Below are positions 1 through 13,239 of a stretch of 64,000 nucleotides of DNA, in pieces. Numbering within the stretch: the first letter of the stretch is position 1; each line of letters opens with the position of its first letter. The notes below the pieces were generated by a model. It was not told where the DNA came from, made no database searches, and was given only the letters and a program-made list of their open reading frames with translations. The DNA is from Typha latifolia. Taxonomy: Eukaryota; Streptophyta; Magnoliopsida; Poales; Typhaceae. Made by a program: the position numbers and the translations under genes. The stretch spans positions 12,721,096 to 12,785,095 of the forward strand of contig CM034100.1 of the NCBI GenBank assembly GCA_019914945.1. The letters are read 5' to 3'.

Positions 1-1
1 C

Positions 2-916
2 GCCAACCACTCTGTTCCCGCCGTCATCTTCTCCGTCGGTGCCCTCACCGGCAACTTCTGGCACGACTTCAGCGACGTCATCGTCCCCCTCTTCATCACC
101 TCCCGAGAATTCAACGGTGACGTGCAGTTCCTGATCGCCGACGTCGTCATGCGCCAGTGGTTTGTCGTCAAGTACGCGCCCATCCTCAAGTCGCTCTCGC
201 GCTTCGACTTCATCGACTTCGACAGGGACGACGCGATCCGCTGCTTTCCGCGCGTCACCGTCGCGCTGCGGAGCCACGGCGACCTGTGGATCGACCCCAA
301 GAGATCTCCCAACGGCTACACCTTGGTCGACTTCCGGAGACTCGTAAGGAACGCCTACGCCCTCGGCCCGGACACGCCGGTCAAGCTGGAGAAGGACAAG
401 AAGCCGATGCTAATGCTAATCGCGAGGGGCGGCTCCCGCAAGATAACCAACGTCCCGGAGGTAGTCGAATTGGCGGAGAGGTTGGGGTTCGAGGTGGCAG
501 TGGTCGACCCCAAGGGCGACCACAACATGAGCGAGTTTGCGAAGAAGGTGAACTCGTCGGACGTGTTCATGGGCGTGCACGGTGCGGGGATGACGAACAT
601 GGTGTTCCTCCGGATGAAGGCGGTGATGATCCAAGTGGTGCCATACGGGAAGCTGGAAGGCATGGCGGAGGGGTTCATCGGCGACCCGGCGAAAGGGATG
701 GGGATGAAGTACTTGCAGTACAGCATCGCGGTGGAGGAGAGCTCGTTGCTGGACAAGTACGGGAGGGATGATCCGATCGTTAAGGATCCGGAGTCGGTTC
801 ACAAGGCCGGGTGGAAGGCGGTGGGGGATTACTACATGTGGAACCAGGACGTGAGGCTGGATATCAACAGATTTCAACCTGTGCTGGTGAAAGCTCTGGA
901 GCTTCTAAAAGAGTAA
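2..916 (+). CDS. GT61 glycosyltransferase, 5'-truncated by the window edge (copy 1)
   Basis: This is the catalytic part of a GT61 (DUF563) glycosyltransferase, the plant group that includes xylan arabinosyl- and xylosyltransferases. The frame is open from base 2, with no start codon in view, and runs 304 residues to TAA at 914-916. Visible family blocks, numbered from the first visible codon, are TGNFWHDFSDVIVPLF (about 15-30), the RCFPR block after the FDFIDFDRDD segment, and the near-invariant nucleotide-sugar-enzyme motif HGAGMTN (about 193-199). The tail VLVKALELL matches its neighbours. In paralogues at 3132, 8115, 31461 and 37128 the catalytic domain is one exon, so this is probably the 3' part of a last exon, with the anchor and stem exons upstream of base 1. 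The coding sequence is very GC-rich. One oddity is FLRMKAVMIQ where every other copy has FLP at that point. The donor and acceptor sugars cannot be read from the sequence. Confidence 0.93.
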   Translation, partial: ANHSVPAVIFSVGALTGNFWHDFSDVIVPLFITSREFNGDVQFLIADVVMRQWFVVKYAPILKSLSRFDFIDFDRDDAIRCFPRVTVALRSHGDLWIDPKRSPNGYTLVDFRRLVRNAYALGPDTPVKLEKDKKPMLMLIARGGSRKITNVPEVVELAERLGFEVAVVDPKGDHNMSEFAKKVNSSDVFMGVHGAGMTNMVFLRMKAVMIQVVPYGKLEGMAEGFIGDPAKGMGMKYLQYSIAVEESSLLDKYGRDDPIVKDPESVHKAGWKAVGDYYMWNQDVRLDINRFQPVLVKALELLKE

Positions 917-940
917 AAATACTCCATTGATCACCTTTTT

Positions 941-971
<31 letters not shown>

Positions 972-1459
972 ATTAATTCGCAGAATATATTGATCAATAA
1001 ATATTGATAGGCATATATATGACTTGGTATTCTTTTTAATTAGTAGGTATTACTACATATATATGTAAACATCTTCAGAGGAAATTAAAGAAATTGTTGT
1101 AATTCAATCTCAGTTGAGTTATATTTCGTGTATAAGTAAGTAGTAGTCCAAGTGAACTCATGAAGATTATCTGACCCATAAAGTGGCGGGAAGGCACCTA
1201 AGAAAACCAATTAATTCTGACATTCTAGATACTAATTGCTGTTATTATAGAAATATGATCAATTACAAATTATCCCATTTTATTATGTCTAAAATCATGT
1301 ATGTAGTGGTCTTCTCTTGTATGGTCTAAACTAATGTAAAATTATTATATTTTCTATTAAAACTTAACAAAGAAAGGTACCATAAATTATTTTAAAAAAA
1401 ATTGGAGAATATTTTAAGCCAAAATGGGCATCAAATTATGGGAATTATCTTCCTCCTTT

Positions 1460-1497
<38 letters not shown>

Positions 1498-3131
1498 TCA
1501 TTAGATCACATTCTTCAAACTTACAACTGCATTTTCCTCCTTTATATAATCTCCTACCTAGATTATAACCACCAAACCTTGGCTATTATCTCTTTGTCAA
1601 AATTTATCTTCTTTTAAATACATGATCATTGAATAAAATACTTATCTTAAAAAAATGAATAGAAATTATTTATAATTGCTCAAATAATGAATAGAAAGGA
1701 GCAAAGTGATACCCATAAATTTCGAAAAAGCTAAATGGGCTTAATTTGTAATTAACCCATAGGAATAACATATAATTACCTAATATAAGCCTTGTTTGCC
1801 ATCCCACCCAAACATAGATCTACCGATAGAGGTTCTTTTTTTGTTAAAAGAAAATTTTAATTAATCACAAAAAGAGACGTAAAAATACAACAAATATTTA
1901 ATACAGTACTTGGTGTATCCCTTATATAAGGTTTGGTATATTTTCAAAGTGCAAGAATCCACATTATATCACCCTCTTTTCCCCCCCAAAAATAAGAAAA
2001 CTAATTCAATGAATTAAAGGGCCAGAGGCCCAAAATTATAATCATCAACATTTGGGATCCTATCCCTATCCTGAGCTAGTATGCATGTCAAAGAAGTCTT
2101 GATGGGCAACTCCGGCCCACAAAAAATTAAATTAAATTAATCTTAATAGTTTAAGAGAAAATTATAAATAACACTATATTACAAATAAAGTCAACTACAC
2201 TAGGCCACCCCTTTTCGTTTAATAAATAAATATAATCTAATCCGAGAGTCAGGTCATCTTAACTATAGAATTAACTCAAGCTTCACCACAGTTTGGAGAT
2301 AAACCGAAACATCTAGTTTTATCCAAAGAGAACTAAATTAAGCCTTTCAAAACACTTAAAACACATCCAAGGATTGAATCCTCTAAGATTAAAGCTTCTA
2401 GAACTACCTTTATTTTACCTCAAATTGTTATGTTAAAGAATTAAAATAATGCTAATTTAAATTATAAATAAAGAGATTATAGGGTGTGTGTCGGTGTCTT
2501 TTTAACATATATGTGCAAGTATTTGTTATTAAAAAGAAGAAGAAGAGAAGGCTGCACTTATAATATAGTCAAAATAAAGGGTGTTAGTTATAATTTTCTC
2601 TGTTTTTTAATTCTGTAATATCTGGAGTTCTGGACTCCCGAAATGACGAAGAGAGTTATTACGCCCACTCCCAATATTGGAAATAAAATATTGTCCATTT
2701 GAATGCTAGTGGAACATGTGATGAGAGTCCAATTCCTAGTCTGATAGCATATGGATGGACGTACATAATTGAGATGCTGCTCTTTAGATATTAGCAAGTC
2801 AAACTTATAAACTCATTTCAATATTCCAAGTTTCCCAGCTGCTTTTATAATTCAAAAATGAAAAAAAAAAAAAAGAGAAGAAGAAGAAGATAAAGTCTTC
2901 TTATCTGCTTTATTCATTAGAATAGTTCAAAGTTCAGTAGCCAATAGAAGAGAGGTTAGCATTTCGATCTAATCCTTCTTTTAATCAAAGAAGAGATGGA
3001 AGGAGTGCAAAAACGTGGGTTGTGAATTCCACCAGATAAGTAGTAGCAGACTCCTCCCATGGGAGTTTAGGAGCTCTTAAGCTTAAGGAGAACTGAGTTT
3101 CAGGAGGTGGGGAGATAGCAAAAAGAACAAG
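917..3131. other. Intergenic spacer between GT61 copies 1 and 2
   Basis: AT-rich DNA with no supported gene. It opens with a (CTT)n run at about 928-970 in the presumed 3'UTR of copy 1 and contains a (TA)n microsatellite at about 1464-1497. A GAAGAAGAAG tract at 2874-2892 lies in the probable promoter or 5'UTR of the next gene. Short ORFs here, such as the one spanning the TA repeat, have low-complexity composition and no family resemblance. Confidence 0.6.
1464..1497. repeat. (TA)n microsatellite
   Basis: Uninterrupted alternating TA of about 30 bases in the spacer downstream of GT61 copy 1. Other long TA runs in the window lie near 6173-6212 and 39459-39501. Confidence 0.9.
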
Positions 3132-5241
3132 ATGGGCTCTGAGGTGAAGGTGATCAAGAATCTAGCGAGGATTTTATCTCAAAGTCGTCTTGGGTTTGGA
3201 TTAGTGGTTGTTTTCTTGCTGGTCTTACTGACATACTTCACCATGTCAGAACAATTTGCAATGAATGCCTCAAATGGTACCTCCTCCTTTAATTTGTTAT
3301 TTTGTTTTTTTATCCTAAGTTTTAGAGAAAAGGATTCAGGAGTCATGAGATTATTGGTTCTGTAGCTTTTCCGGCAACTTCCCCAAAATATGAAGCTGAG
3401 AAGACTAGTCCATCGACTCAAAGTAAGATGATTTTGAGTAATCTGAGGGGTTACTTTAATTTATTATTTTGCCCTCCTTTTTGGGTCTTGTGATTGAATG
3501 AATAATTTGATCATGAGAACTTGCAGGATTGGATGATGCTCCTCACGACAACAAGCCAAGAACTGATGATGCCGGCATCAAATCAAAGCCTTCCAATAAG
3601 GAAGAAGTGATCAGAGTGAAGGAAAATGATCCACCTGTGAAATTTGATGACACTCAAGAATTAGGTGAGAGAAAACTATTTTATAGCTTGTTAGATTAAC
3701 AACTCAGAACGCACCCAATTCTGGATTATTGCAGAAAGATTGAATGATTAATGATACAAATATTAGTATTCACTGCTCCTAGTCGGTTTCAGAGGAGATG
3801 ATCATATCTAGCAGTGACTAACTTAAAATACTTTCTTCTTTTCGATGGTAGGATTTGAAAGAAATGGACAGGAAAAGGATGAAAGCAAGAATTTCCAACA
3901 AGAAACTACCCGACTGATGAAAGATGATACTCCGAAGAAAGACGCGGTCGATTTTGGGCAATTTGGTATGTTGTTTTCTTCTCTGCAATTTGATCTAGAT
4001 CTTTTTTGCAACTAAATGTATTCAACTGCAGTACAAGTAAGGCTTACTTGTCTCTCTATGTAGGTGGAAGAACTGAGAACTTTTATCGAGCACCTGAAAC
4101 AAAGCCAATTTGCGATACATCAGACCCCAAATCTGATATCTGTGATATAAAAGGTGATGTTCGAACAATCGGAACCTCTTCTGCGGTGTTGTTAGTACCT
4201 CCAAATCAGATAAGTGATTCAGATGCTCATGAATGGAAAATTAAGCCTTATTCTCGCAAATACTTGCCAGACTTTAAGGAAGTTACTGTAAAATTACTGA
4301 GGGGTCCCCATGAAGCTCCTCCTTGTTCAATTAAGAATCACATTCCTGCAGTTGTTTTTGCCCTCGGGGGGCTCACGGGGAATTACTGGCATGACTTTAC
4401 TGATGTGTTGATCCCTCTCTTTGTGGATTCTCATCAATTCAATGGCGAAGTCCAGTTTCTCATAACCAACATCCAGTCTTGGTGGATGGGCAAGTATAGT
4501 ACGATCCTCAAGAAGTTGTCACGCTATGAAATAATCGATTTCGATAAAGACAGTCAGATCCGTTGTTACCCACATGTGATCGTCGGCATACCGATCCATA
4601 AGGAGTTCAGCATTGATCCTTCAAGAACTCCAAAAGGCTACTCTATGGTTGATTTCAGAAAATTCTTAAGGACCACCTTCTCACTGGATAGAGAATATCC
4701 AATTAAGCTGAGAGAGAATCCTGGCAGGAAGCCAAAGCTTTTGATAGTAGCAAGAGCTCTCAGTCGTAGGTTCACTAATGTTCCAGAGATTGTTCAGTCT
4801 GCAGAAAGGTTGGGCTTCGAAGTGATAGTTTCAGATGCCAAGTTTGATGCAGAAATTTCTGAATTTGCGAAGATTGTGAACTCATGCGACGTGATGATAG
4901 GTGTGCATGGAGCTGGGCTTACGAACTGCGTCTTCCTGCCGACGAATGCTGTGATGATCCAAGTAGTCCCTTACGGTAAGTTGGAGCACATGGCTAAGAT
5001 GGATTTTGGAGACCCTGCCATTGACATGCAGTTGCGGTACTTGGAGTATAGCATAAGTGCAGAGGAGAGCACACTGATGGATATGTTTGGAAAAGATCAT
5101 CCTATCATCAAGGATCCAGCTGCAATTCACCAAAGTGGTTGGGAAAAAGTGGGGGAGTTTTACCTAGGAAAGCAAGACATCAAGATTGATACAAGAAGGT
5201 TTGCACCTGTCCTCCTGAAAGCACTTGAGAATCTCCAATAG
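3132..5241 (+). CDS. GT61 glycosyltransferase, complete five-exon gene (copy 2)
   Basis: Predicted exons are 3132-3276, 3366-3422, 3527-3664, 3852-3965 and 4064-5241. All junctions are GT/AG, every intron is phase 1, and together they give 543 residues. Residues 1-19 are a basic cytosolic tail, about 20-37 a hydrophobic signal anchor (LGFGLVVVFLLVLLTYF), and about 38-150 an acidic, Lys-rich low-complexity stem. The catalytic DUF563 domain is encoded entirely by exon 5. Family marks include the C-x-DIKGDVR block, TGNYWHDFTDVLIPLF, and HGAGLTN with its His near residue 433. The arrangement predicts a Golgi type II membrane enzyme with a lumenal catalytic domain. The family transfers arabinose or xylose to xylan (XAT, XYXT1 and XAX1 types), but the exact sugar is unknown here. 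The first ATG follows a purine-rich leader, and no earlier in-frame ATG extends it. Coding GC is clearly lower than in copies 1, 3 and 5. This copy appears intact. Confidence 0.94.
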
Positions 5242-6169
5242 AGCATGGAGGAATGGTTAATTGTAGGATTGTTTTGCCTGTTCTTTTCAAATTTTGTTCA
5301 TCTGATTTTTTTTTTTTTTTCACTGTGATTCCTTCTTGTACTGTATAGTCAGTAACAGACAAGCACTTGATCCTTACGATGTCAAATACTCACATTGGTC
5401 AGGAAGATTTATATGAGATGCAATCCTTGAGGGCTATAGTTTGGGGTTATTTATATATGTTATTGTTTTATCTCCTTTCCCCCCACTCAAAGCTGGAAAG
5501 CAATTTTCAGCAGGTATGTGTGTTTTGTTTCTTTTTTCATCTTTTTGGAGGAATATTGATCACAATTTTTTTCGCAGAGAAAAAGAACACAAGAATATCT
5601 TCTTGTTAATTTGTAAAGCAAATATGGATGATATTTTGAAGCAAATTGGCAGCTTATCAGAAGAAAATATAACTCAGCTAATTCTAGTCACACTTACAAT
5701 CACATTAGACCATTGAAGTTGCTACTGATGATTGTATATCATCTGGCCTTCATATCTGGATCTGGACTTGGAATTCTAAGATTAACACTTCTGGCAGCTC
5801 TGAATCAGAATTTTCAGCAGCCAATTAAGTGACAGAAGATGCTTCAATTCTAAGTGATCAAGTAGGAGGAACTAGAATGTAGTAAAGAAGCTTTGACTTA
5901 ATCAAGGAGATTTCAGATTAGTTTGGCATGTCATGATCTACGGCAGGCTACTAATTAGGAGAATCTTGCCTAGAACTGGCAAGATCTTAGATAGGATTAG
6001 GTGAGAGTTAGCAGCATAGGATTCTTTGTTGGAGATTATCATCTCCGGTCTTCCAAAACTTTGCATGACCGTGTTTTCGACTGGCGTAACTAAGTATGAA
6101 GCTTGTGTTAAAATCTTCTCCATTTATATTGTTTATTAAGCGGATGAAGTTATGGCTACAGGCTTTTTG

Positions 6170-6172
<3 letters not shown>

Positions 6173-6212
<40 letters not shown>
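6173..6212. repeat. (TA)n microsatellite
   Basis: About 40 bases of perfect alternating TA about 1 kb downstream of GT61 copy 2. It creates artificial Tyr-Ile-repeat ORFs on both strands, which should not be annotated as proteins. Confidence 0.9.
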
Positions 6213-6215
<3 letters not shown>

Positions 6216-8052
6216 AGAAAGTTGTCAACTTTAAAAGCTGGAAATTTCAATTGTTTGGCCCTCTTTGGAATCTCTACCAGCATTGGCCAGGACCATAACC
6301 AAAGCATGCTTTGATATGCATAACAACTTAAAACTTAAAAAAGCTTAGCTGTGTTGGATGACTGGATCAAGAAATGTCTGAGATGATGTTTCATCTGATT
6401 TGATGTGGATCATATCGTGATCGAAAACTTTATAGAAATATTTTTTATAAGCAAAGTAACTCCATTTTCAGCATTATATTTATCATTATAAGAACGAAAG
6501 GTGTGCTAAATAGAAGAAATATATAGTTCATGGTGTAGTTTTTTCTACTCTCTTTGATCATTTTCGCCGACACTTTATATTCTTCCGGAACTTTTTAGTA
6601 TTGTAGTTGAAGAGAAGACATCATCTTTAGTAACGCATAAACTTTATCAATAGTATCTTTAACAAAAGAAAAATACATAGCCCATAGCTTGTACAAGAAA
6701 CCTTGCCTTTTTGTGCTTCTAAGAGAAGCTTCAATTCAATAACCAAACTAGTTTTTATTAGACTAATATATTTTTTTAACTTTGATAAATAATGAGCAGC
6801 ATATAGACTATTTATAGGTGAGACAAAAGAACTAATTAACTCTCTATGATAAATAAATTGATTTCAGTTAAAAATGAATGAATTCTATCTTTCGATAAAT
6901 AATGAAATTTATCCGATCTTGTCGTTTGGAATCCATCCAAATCCAATGAAATCAATTAAATTCACATCACTCCTCATTTCTAAACAACAAATTGAAGAAA
7001 ATAGAATTCCAAATCAATCAAGTTCCACCAAAAGGGATTCCAATAGGACCAGTGTGGTAAATCTAGCAATTAAGTTCCTACAACCTGAGCTATAGAGGAA
7101 CCCCTTCCAAGGATGTAACGGTCAACTTTTTTTTTTTTAAAAAAAAAAAATACTCTCGGGCAAAGTCGTGGTGTCTTCAGACCCAGCATCCAAGAAACTC
7201 CATTCTTATCCATTTGATTTCACTCTAACAAATTTATTAACATCTAGAATGAATTTTTATTCATACTGTCACGAAAACACCCACCCAGTACACGGTTTTC
7301 CAAGCGAAATTTCGCCTTGTTTGACCAAATCCATTTGCCCCCTTCTTTTTCTCATTTTTCTTACAACCCCAATACTCCATAACTCTCGTATAAACTTCCA
7401 ATCCTTCACCACTTTGCACCCATCACCTAATCGAACATGGCCGATTGCTCTCATGGAAGGTGAGGTGTCAATTTATTTAAAACTGATGGGCTTCAAAGTG
7501 GTGCAGTTGAGGCCATGACTTCACCCCTCCCTACCACCAGAATAGACCATTTCCCGTAGACAGTGATATATGCTCAAATTAATCTCTCTCATTAGTTGCT
7601 CATGAGATATTTGTTCTTTTTCCCTTGTAATCCCAAACCACTTGTTCTTTGACATCTTCCTTGTGCTAGGCCCACCATTGTAGATGGATAGATAGATACC
7701 AGTTCAATTATTATTGTTAGTATTACTATTATTATTATTCTTTTCCCTCTCAACTAACACCCCAGGATAGAATATATTTTCCAGCTCAGCCTTGGAGAGG
7801 AGCTGCAGCCGAGGTAGAGTGTCCAAGTGGCCAACTCTTTAAGTCTTCTATGACTTCTTAAAATAATAGAATTACCAAAGTAATTTAGAGGGATTATGGA
7901 GGAGTAATTAGTCTTGTAAATTAGAAGAGTCAAAAGGTTGGCGGGGGGGCAGGGAGGGAAGGTTTAATCTAGTTATATGGTATGTATTGAATAATATGAG
8001 ATTGGTGAGGAGTAATGAGCTACAAATGAATGCGGAGTAGGCGGTTAGTTTG

Positions 8053-8091
8053 TCTTCTCTCTCCCCCTCCCTCTCCCTCTCCCTCCCCCCC
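8053..8091 (+). promoter_or_regulatory. Pyrimidine-rich (CT/CCCTCT) leader of GT61 copy 3
   Basis: A nearly pure C/T tract ends about 25 bases before the ATG at 8115. Such CT tracts are common in plant 5'UTRs and core promoters (Y-patch). Its position supports the chosen start, but a regulatory role is inference. Confidence 0.45.
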
Positions 8092-8114
8092 TGAGCATTC
8101 CTCTGCTGCAAAGT

Positions 8115-9985
8115 ATGTCTTCTACTGCTTACGCGCGAGTTCCAAAGACATCCGGGGAGAGGAAATCGAGGTATGACGGCAAATTGGTGAAGAATTTAAG
8201 CAAGATTGAGCCCAAGAAGCTTGGCCTTGGATTGGTTGCAGGGTGTTGCTTTGTTTTGCTCACCTATATCTCTCTGGCAAAGCTCTTCACCATCTATTCC
8301 CCTGTTTTTGGTGAGTTTTTTTTTTCCCTCCCCTGAACTCCTTATTCATGACTCTTCTCTTTCTTGTTGATCCTGATTTCTTCTTACAATTCTCGTTCTT
8401 TATTCAGCTAGTAGCACAATAACCTTGTCGGAGACTTTAATCGTTCCGAAGAATGATACGACATCGAATCTTGAGTCGCGAGGTTGGAATTGTTCATGCG
8501 ATTGAGAACTAGTATAAATTTTGTGATTTGAATTGTTCCAATAATTGGTTTCGTCTTCTATGGAACAGTTGAGACCAAGGTGAATTCAGAAGAGGAAGAG
8601 ACTATAACGGATCTTGCGGAGAGGAATGACTTCGTCAAAATGGAAGAGATCTCCTCAAACGAATTAGAGAAAAAGGATATTCCGCAATTAGGTGAAGAAA
8701 CAATCTTTGCATTAAGTTTAGACTAATTTTTTGCAAGATAAAGATGTTTAATTTACCTAGAATTCATTCCTTTTCTTTTTAATTTAATTTTAATACAGAC
8801 GAGAAGTTGGAGAACAAGCTCACTTGTGATGAGAACAGTGTAGACGAAGGCTTCCCCTACGCCCGGCCGGTCGTCTGCGAGATGACCGGCGAAGTCCGAA
8901 TCAGCCCGAAAACATCCTCGGTCTTCTTCGTCGAGCCGAAAAGCCCTGGCGACGGCCAACCAGAGCGTCGCGTCCGGCCGTACGCCCGGAAGGACAACTT
9001 CCTCCTGCCGGGCGTCCACGAGGTCGTCTTGAAAACGGTGCCGGCCGGCGCCGCCGAAGCCCCCGTCTGCGCCGTAAACTACAACGTCCCCGCCGTGATC
9101 TTCTCGGTGGCGGGCTATACCGGCAACTTTTTCCACGACATGGCGGACGTGCTCATCCCCCTGTTCCTCACCTCCTCCCACTTTAAAGGAGAAGTGCAGT
9201 ACTTCGTCACCAACTACAAGCCTTGGTGGATCCAAAAGTACTCCCCCGTACTAAAGAAGCTCTCGAACTACGAGGTGATCAACTTCGATTCCGACGACCG
9301 TGTGCATTGCTTCCCCCATGCATTCCTGGGCTTAATAAGAGACCGCGACCTCATCATCTACCCGCACGCCACAAGGAATCCTAGGAACTATTCCATGGTC
9401 GACTTCACCAGATTCCTCCGCGGCGCCTACGGGCTACCCAGAGATTCTCCGGTGGCCCTCGGCCTTCAGCCGGCTAAGAAGCCGCGGATGCTGATCATCT
9501 CGCGGACCGGAACGAGGAAGCTACTAAACCTCAACGAGGTCATCGCCGTGTCCGAGGAACTCGGCTTCGAGGTGGTGGTGTCGGAGGCCGGCGGCGACGT
9601 GGCTCAGTTCGCAAAGCTCGTGAACTCCGCCGACGCGATGCTCGCCGTGCACGGCGCCGGGATTACCAACCAAATCTTCCTACCGACTCAGGCCGTCATG
9701 ATCCAGATTGTTCCGTGGGGGAAGATGGACTGGATGGCCACGAATTTTTACGGGCAACCGGCGAGGGACATGAAGCTGCGGTACGTGGAGTACTACATCG
9801 AGAAGGAGGAGAGCACTCTCATCGAAAAGTACCCAAAAGACCACCTCTTGTTCACCAATCCGTTAGCCGTCCATGGCCAAGGGTGGACGGCGATAGCCGA
9901 TACGATTATGAAGCAGGATGTGAAGATCAACCTGTGGCGGTTTAAGCCTTCTCTTCTTGAAGCTCTCAATCTTCTCCAGGAGTAG
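8115..9985 (+). CDS. GT61 glycosyltransferase, complete four-exon gene (copy 3)
   Basis: Predicted exons are 8115-8310, 8408-8482, 8569-8691 and 8799-9985, all phase-1 GT/AG introns, giving 526 residues. The N-terminal tail is longer and more basic than in copy 2. The signal anchor is at about residues 36-55 (LGLGLVAGCCFVLLTYIS), followed by a Glu-rich stem to about residue 135. The last exon carries the whole catalytic domain: CEMTGEVR, TGNFFHDMADVLIPLF, and HGAGITN with His near residue 416. It differs from the family consensus in HDM rather than HDF at the first block, and in a longer loop before NYSMVDF. The last exon is very GC-rich while the stem exons and introns are AT-rich. Likely a Golgi xylan-type glycosyltransferase; specificity unknown. 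The donor after 8482 (GAG/GTTGGA) is the weakest junction, but it keeps the frame. Confidence 0.92.
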
Positions 9986-12900
9986 TAGTACGTAGTAGCA
10001 GTACATAGATTGATCGAGTTGGATCATCTCTCTCGTTGTTTAATTATTTGTTGTTTGATACGATCGAGCACTCATTTTACTCAAAAATTTTTCCCCCGGC
10101 TGGATGGGTGCCCGGCCATTTCGAAAGTTTCTTAAAAACCGTATTATTATTATCATCATCATTATTTAGATCAAATCCATAAAAGATGGAGGTTTGGATG
10201 TCTCTTTAATTTCTTTATGTTGGCATCCGTAAAGTTAATGTAAGCTTCACGAGTTCATCTCCTCCCTCTTCTACCTATTGAATTAATGCTGTTATATTAT
10301 GCCTCCCCTTTGCTTCTAATTTACTAAACGCCAATTTGCCAAATACGCCATTAATCCCCAAAAGTACAAGTAGAATATAACTCGGTGCATTGGGAGGAAT
10401 CAAGATCCATTCTTTTGTTTCAATCATTCACTAGTGTGCTCTATAACAAACGTAATTAGAGTCAAATACAAGTATAGCACTTCCTATTGGTGTCAGCACT
10501 TTTAGAGCTGGTCTTCCAGGTTGTATTTCTAATGGTTAGACGAGAGAGGTAGCTAGTCTCCATCCCTACCTACTTAATAACTACTTTACTTCGTCAGAAT
10601 GCAACAAACTCATCTTACCAACCATATTAAAAGAATTTTTTAAAAATCTTTTCTTTTTCTTTTTTACAGTATAAAATACGATCGTACTCACTCTAATCTT
10701 ATGATTCTTTATATTTAACATTAAACGTGATCGAGATTGTTAATTACGCTCAACGGTCATTCAGCAATGCACCTAAACTGGATTGACCTAGAACTTAGAA
10801 TCATTTTACATAGTATAAATGGGAACAATATTTTGTAATTAAACGTGTACTAAGTCAATGGAAATTTTACCCTCTCCTTGTAAACATGCACATGGAAATA
10901 GACATGGACATGCACATGCATATGCACATGCCATAGCTAACATCAAATTAATATATATAAAAATACCACCAGTTTTAGTACCTTCATTTATAACAATACT
11001 TTCTTCTATGTTTTGATCTAACTTCTCATTTGGTGGTCTTGTTTTTTATAAAATAAATGCGAATTAATTTCTCCTAAGCATATTTTAATATCCATAGTGA
11101 CAAAAAAAGAAACAAAGTTAAATATGATTAAGACGATAAACGAAACGTGGCTAGCAGCCCATTATGTTCCCAATGCATGGTTGTGTCCTGCATTAACTTC
11201 CAACATATAATAAACCCTTCTTGGGACGTGCCACTGCCGTTTGGAAGTTTCTTATAATAAAAAAAATAAAAAAAAAATAAAAAAAATATATATATATATA
11301 TATACACCATTGATAGTAGTCCGAAGTTGAGTTTTTTACCAGACTACCCCTCTCTCAAACTATTCCCTAAATTTAATACCAAAGTGAGTGTTTCAGTCTT
11401 TCAGACCTAAAGCTGTCACTAAAACACTGATCTTATTAAAATTTTATTTATTTTTAAATAGAAAATTTAGTATTTATATCTGTAAATTAACAAAATAAAA
11501 TGGTAATTTTGTTGACAACTTATTAGCCTTTTCTTTTCTTAGATAAAATGTTGATAAATTTATTATTTTCCGAATAATTACAGTGAAAAATATCATTTTG
11601 GGTATTATAATATTTAGAAGAGAGCAAGTTTGGTCAAAATCTCGTCAAAACTTTACCTTAGGCGGAATTTGTTGTGGTAGTTAATGTGAATTAGTATTAA
11701 TAAGTAAAGATCACGGATTTTGATGCACAAAAAGGAGTTTACCAATTTACCCTACAATAAAAAATGAAGAAGGGTAGCAGGGTATCTGACTATCTGCGTC
11801 TCATTTAATTATCACTTGGATTCTCACATGGCCAAGTTGGTACTTTGCCCAAAGTTTTAAGGCCATAAATTAAACTTTGGATTGCTATGATTGAAGGGAC
11901 TTTGTCTTGTGTTGTGGCTTTACTTGTTCACCTCTTTGTAGCCATGCTAATTATTTTATCAGGAGCTAATTATTTTAGAGTTTGTATGATTGATGGATCC
12001 AAGAAAGAGTGGCAGCCATGCAAGTGCAGTGTTAACATCACAACATGAGAACAAGGAATAATTAATTCTATCTATGCCCTCTTGACCTATTTATGGTAGC
12101 ATATTGATCATTAGTTCTAGAACTTCAGGAACTATTTTATCTGAATTAGAAGAAAGAAAAAGAAAAAAGAAATTAAGGATAAGATGAATACTTTTTCATC
12201 AATACTATCAGAGAGATATATATTAGCCAGAGAAAATAAAAGTATCACAAAGTTAAATGAGATGATATAAGGCAATAGTTTTTTAGTAGGCTGTCATATT
12301 CCTCTCAGCAAACCTCCATCCCAATTGGAGAAGCTTTTTATTTATTTTAAAGAGTCAAAAGTTGTTCTAATTAAGTTGCATGGAAGACTTTTATTTAAAA
12401 ATTTAAAATAAAAAAAAAGTTGCGTGGAAGAACATGTTGGATTCTCTTTGTCGAGCTGTAGTGGATGATTGATGTTTCCAGTGCCAAAAAGAAAAAAAAA
12501 AAAGTGTTTACTTCTCAATTAGGAAAGTAATTTGTTGATTAATCCATGAGTTTTGTTCTTTTGCAACTTCATACATTTTATATAAACCAACTGCATGACT
12601 GCACCAATAAATTCTTTCCTATTCATGTTTTGCGCTAATCTTCTTTTTGCAGGAAGCATCCCTCTTTGTGACATATTTGCACTCTTGGACCATCACATAA
12701 AAAGCTCTTAGCCTTATAATAAAAAGCTTCCAAAACAATGCTATGAAAGTGATAGGAAGAAAATAACCTTGCACTTTGTAGTAATGGAATGTTAGTCCCA
12801 CTGGAAGCCAATCTTTTTGGTAGATAACCGACAGAGGGAGCATAATCTTATTCTCTCATATTCCCATGCTGTGACACCAAATGCTTGCTTGTATCTCAGA

Positions 12901-13239
12901 GCGATCAGAGTCAATGATATGCGTCCTGAATAATTGCAGCAATTACGCAAGAAGCTTTGTTCTTATCTGAGGAGGGTAAATTAGCATTTTGTGGCTGCAA
13001 AAGATTCCCACTTCCGGACTTGTGGCCGTGAACAAGATGCCAAGATCAACGCTATTCTACTCTTTCTCGAGCAAAGTAGGGGTGGATACAAACTGCTCTA
13101 ATTTCCATGAAAAAGAGGACTTGTGCATACAAACTGCTCCACCGCATGAGATGGCAGGATATAAATTGAGGAACTTTGCATTGTAACACTTTGCTTCTTT
13201 TTTTTTAAAGAAATTATAGTTTATATTTTATATTTTTAT
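9986..13239. other. Intergenic spacer downstream of GT61 copy 3
   Basis: AT-rich, no supported gene. It contains a short ACATGCACATGG-type run at 10886-10930 and an A/T-rich simple tract with TA repeats at about 11258-11306. Small ORFs near 11128, 12619 and 12989 have no family features. Confidence 0.55.

Larger units (their letters stand above)
5242..8114. other. Intergenic spacer between GT61 copies 2 and 3
   Basis: No supported gene. It holds a T-run in the 3'UTR at about 5308-5321, a long (TA)n microsatellite near 6173-6212, a T/A homopolymer junction at 7129-7150, and a strongly pyrimidine-rich CT/CCCTCT tract at 8053-8091. That tract lies just upstream of the copy 3 ATG and is probably its 5'UTR. 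Six-frame ORFs of 60-116 codons here show no recognisable domains. Confidence 0.6.

Noticed and set aside
157..877. Long alternative-frame ORFs over GT61 copy 1
   Set aside because: Shadows of a GC-rich coding exon; Arg/His-rich composition and no conserved motif.
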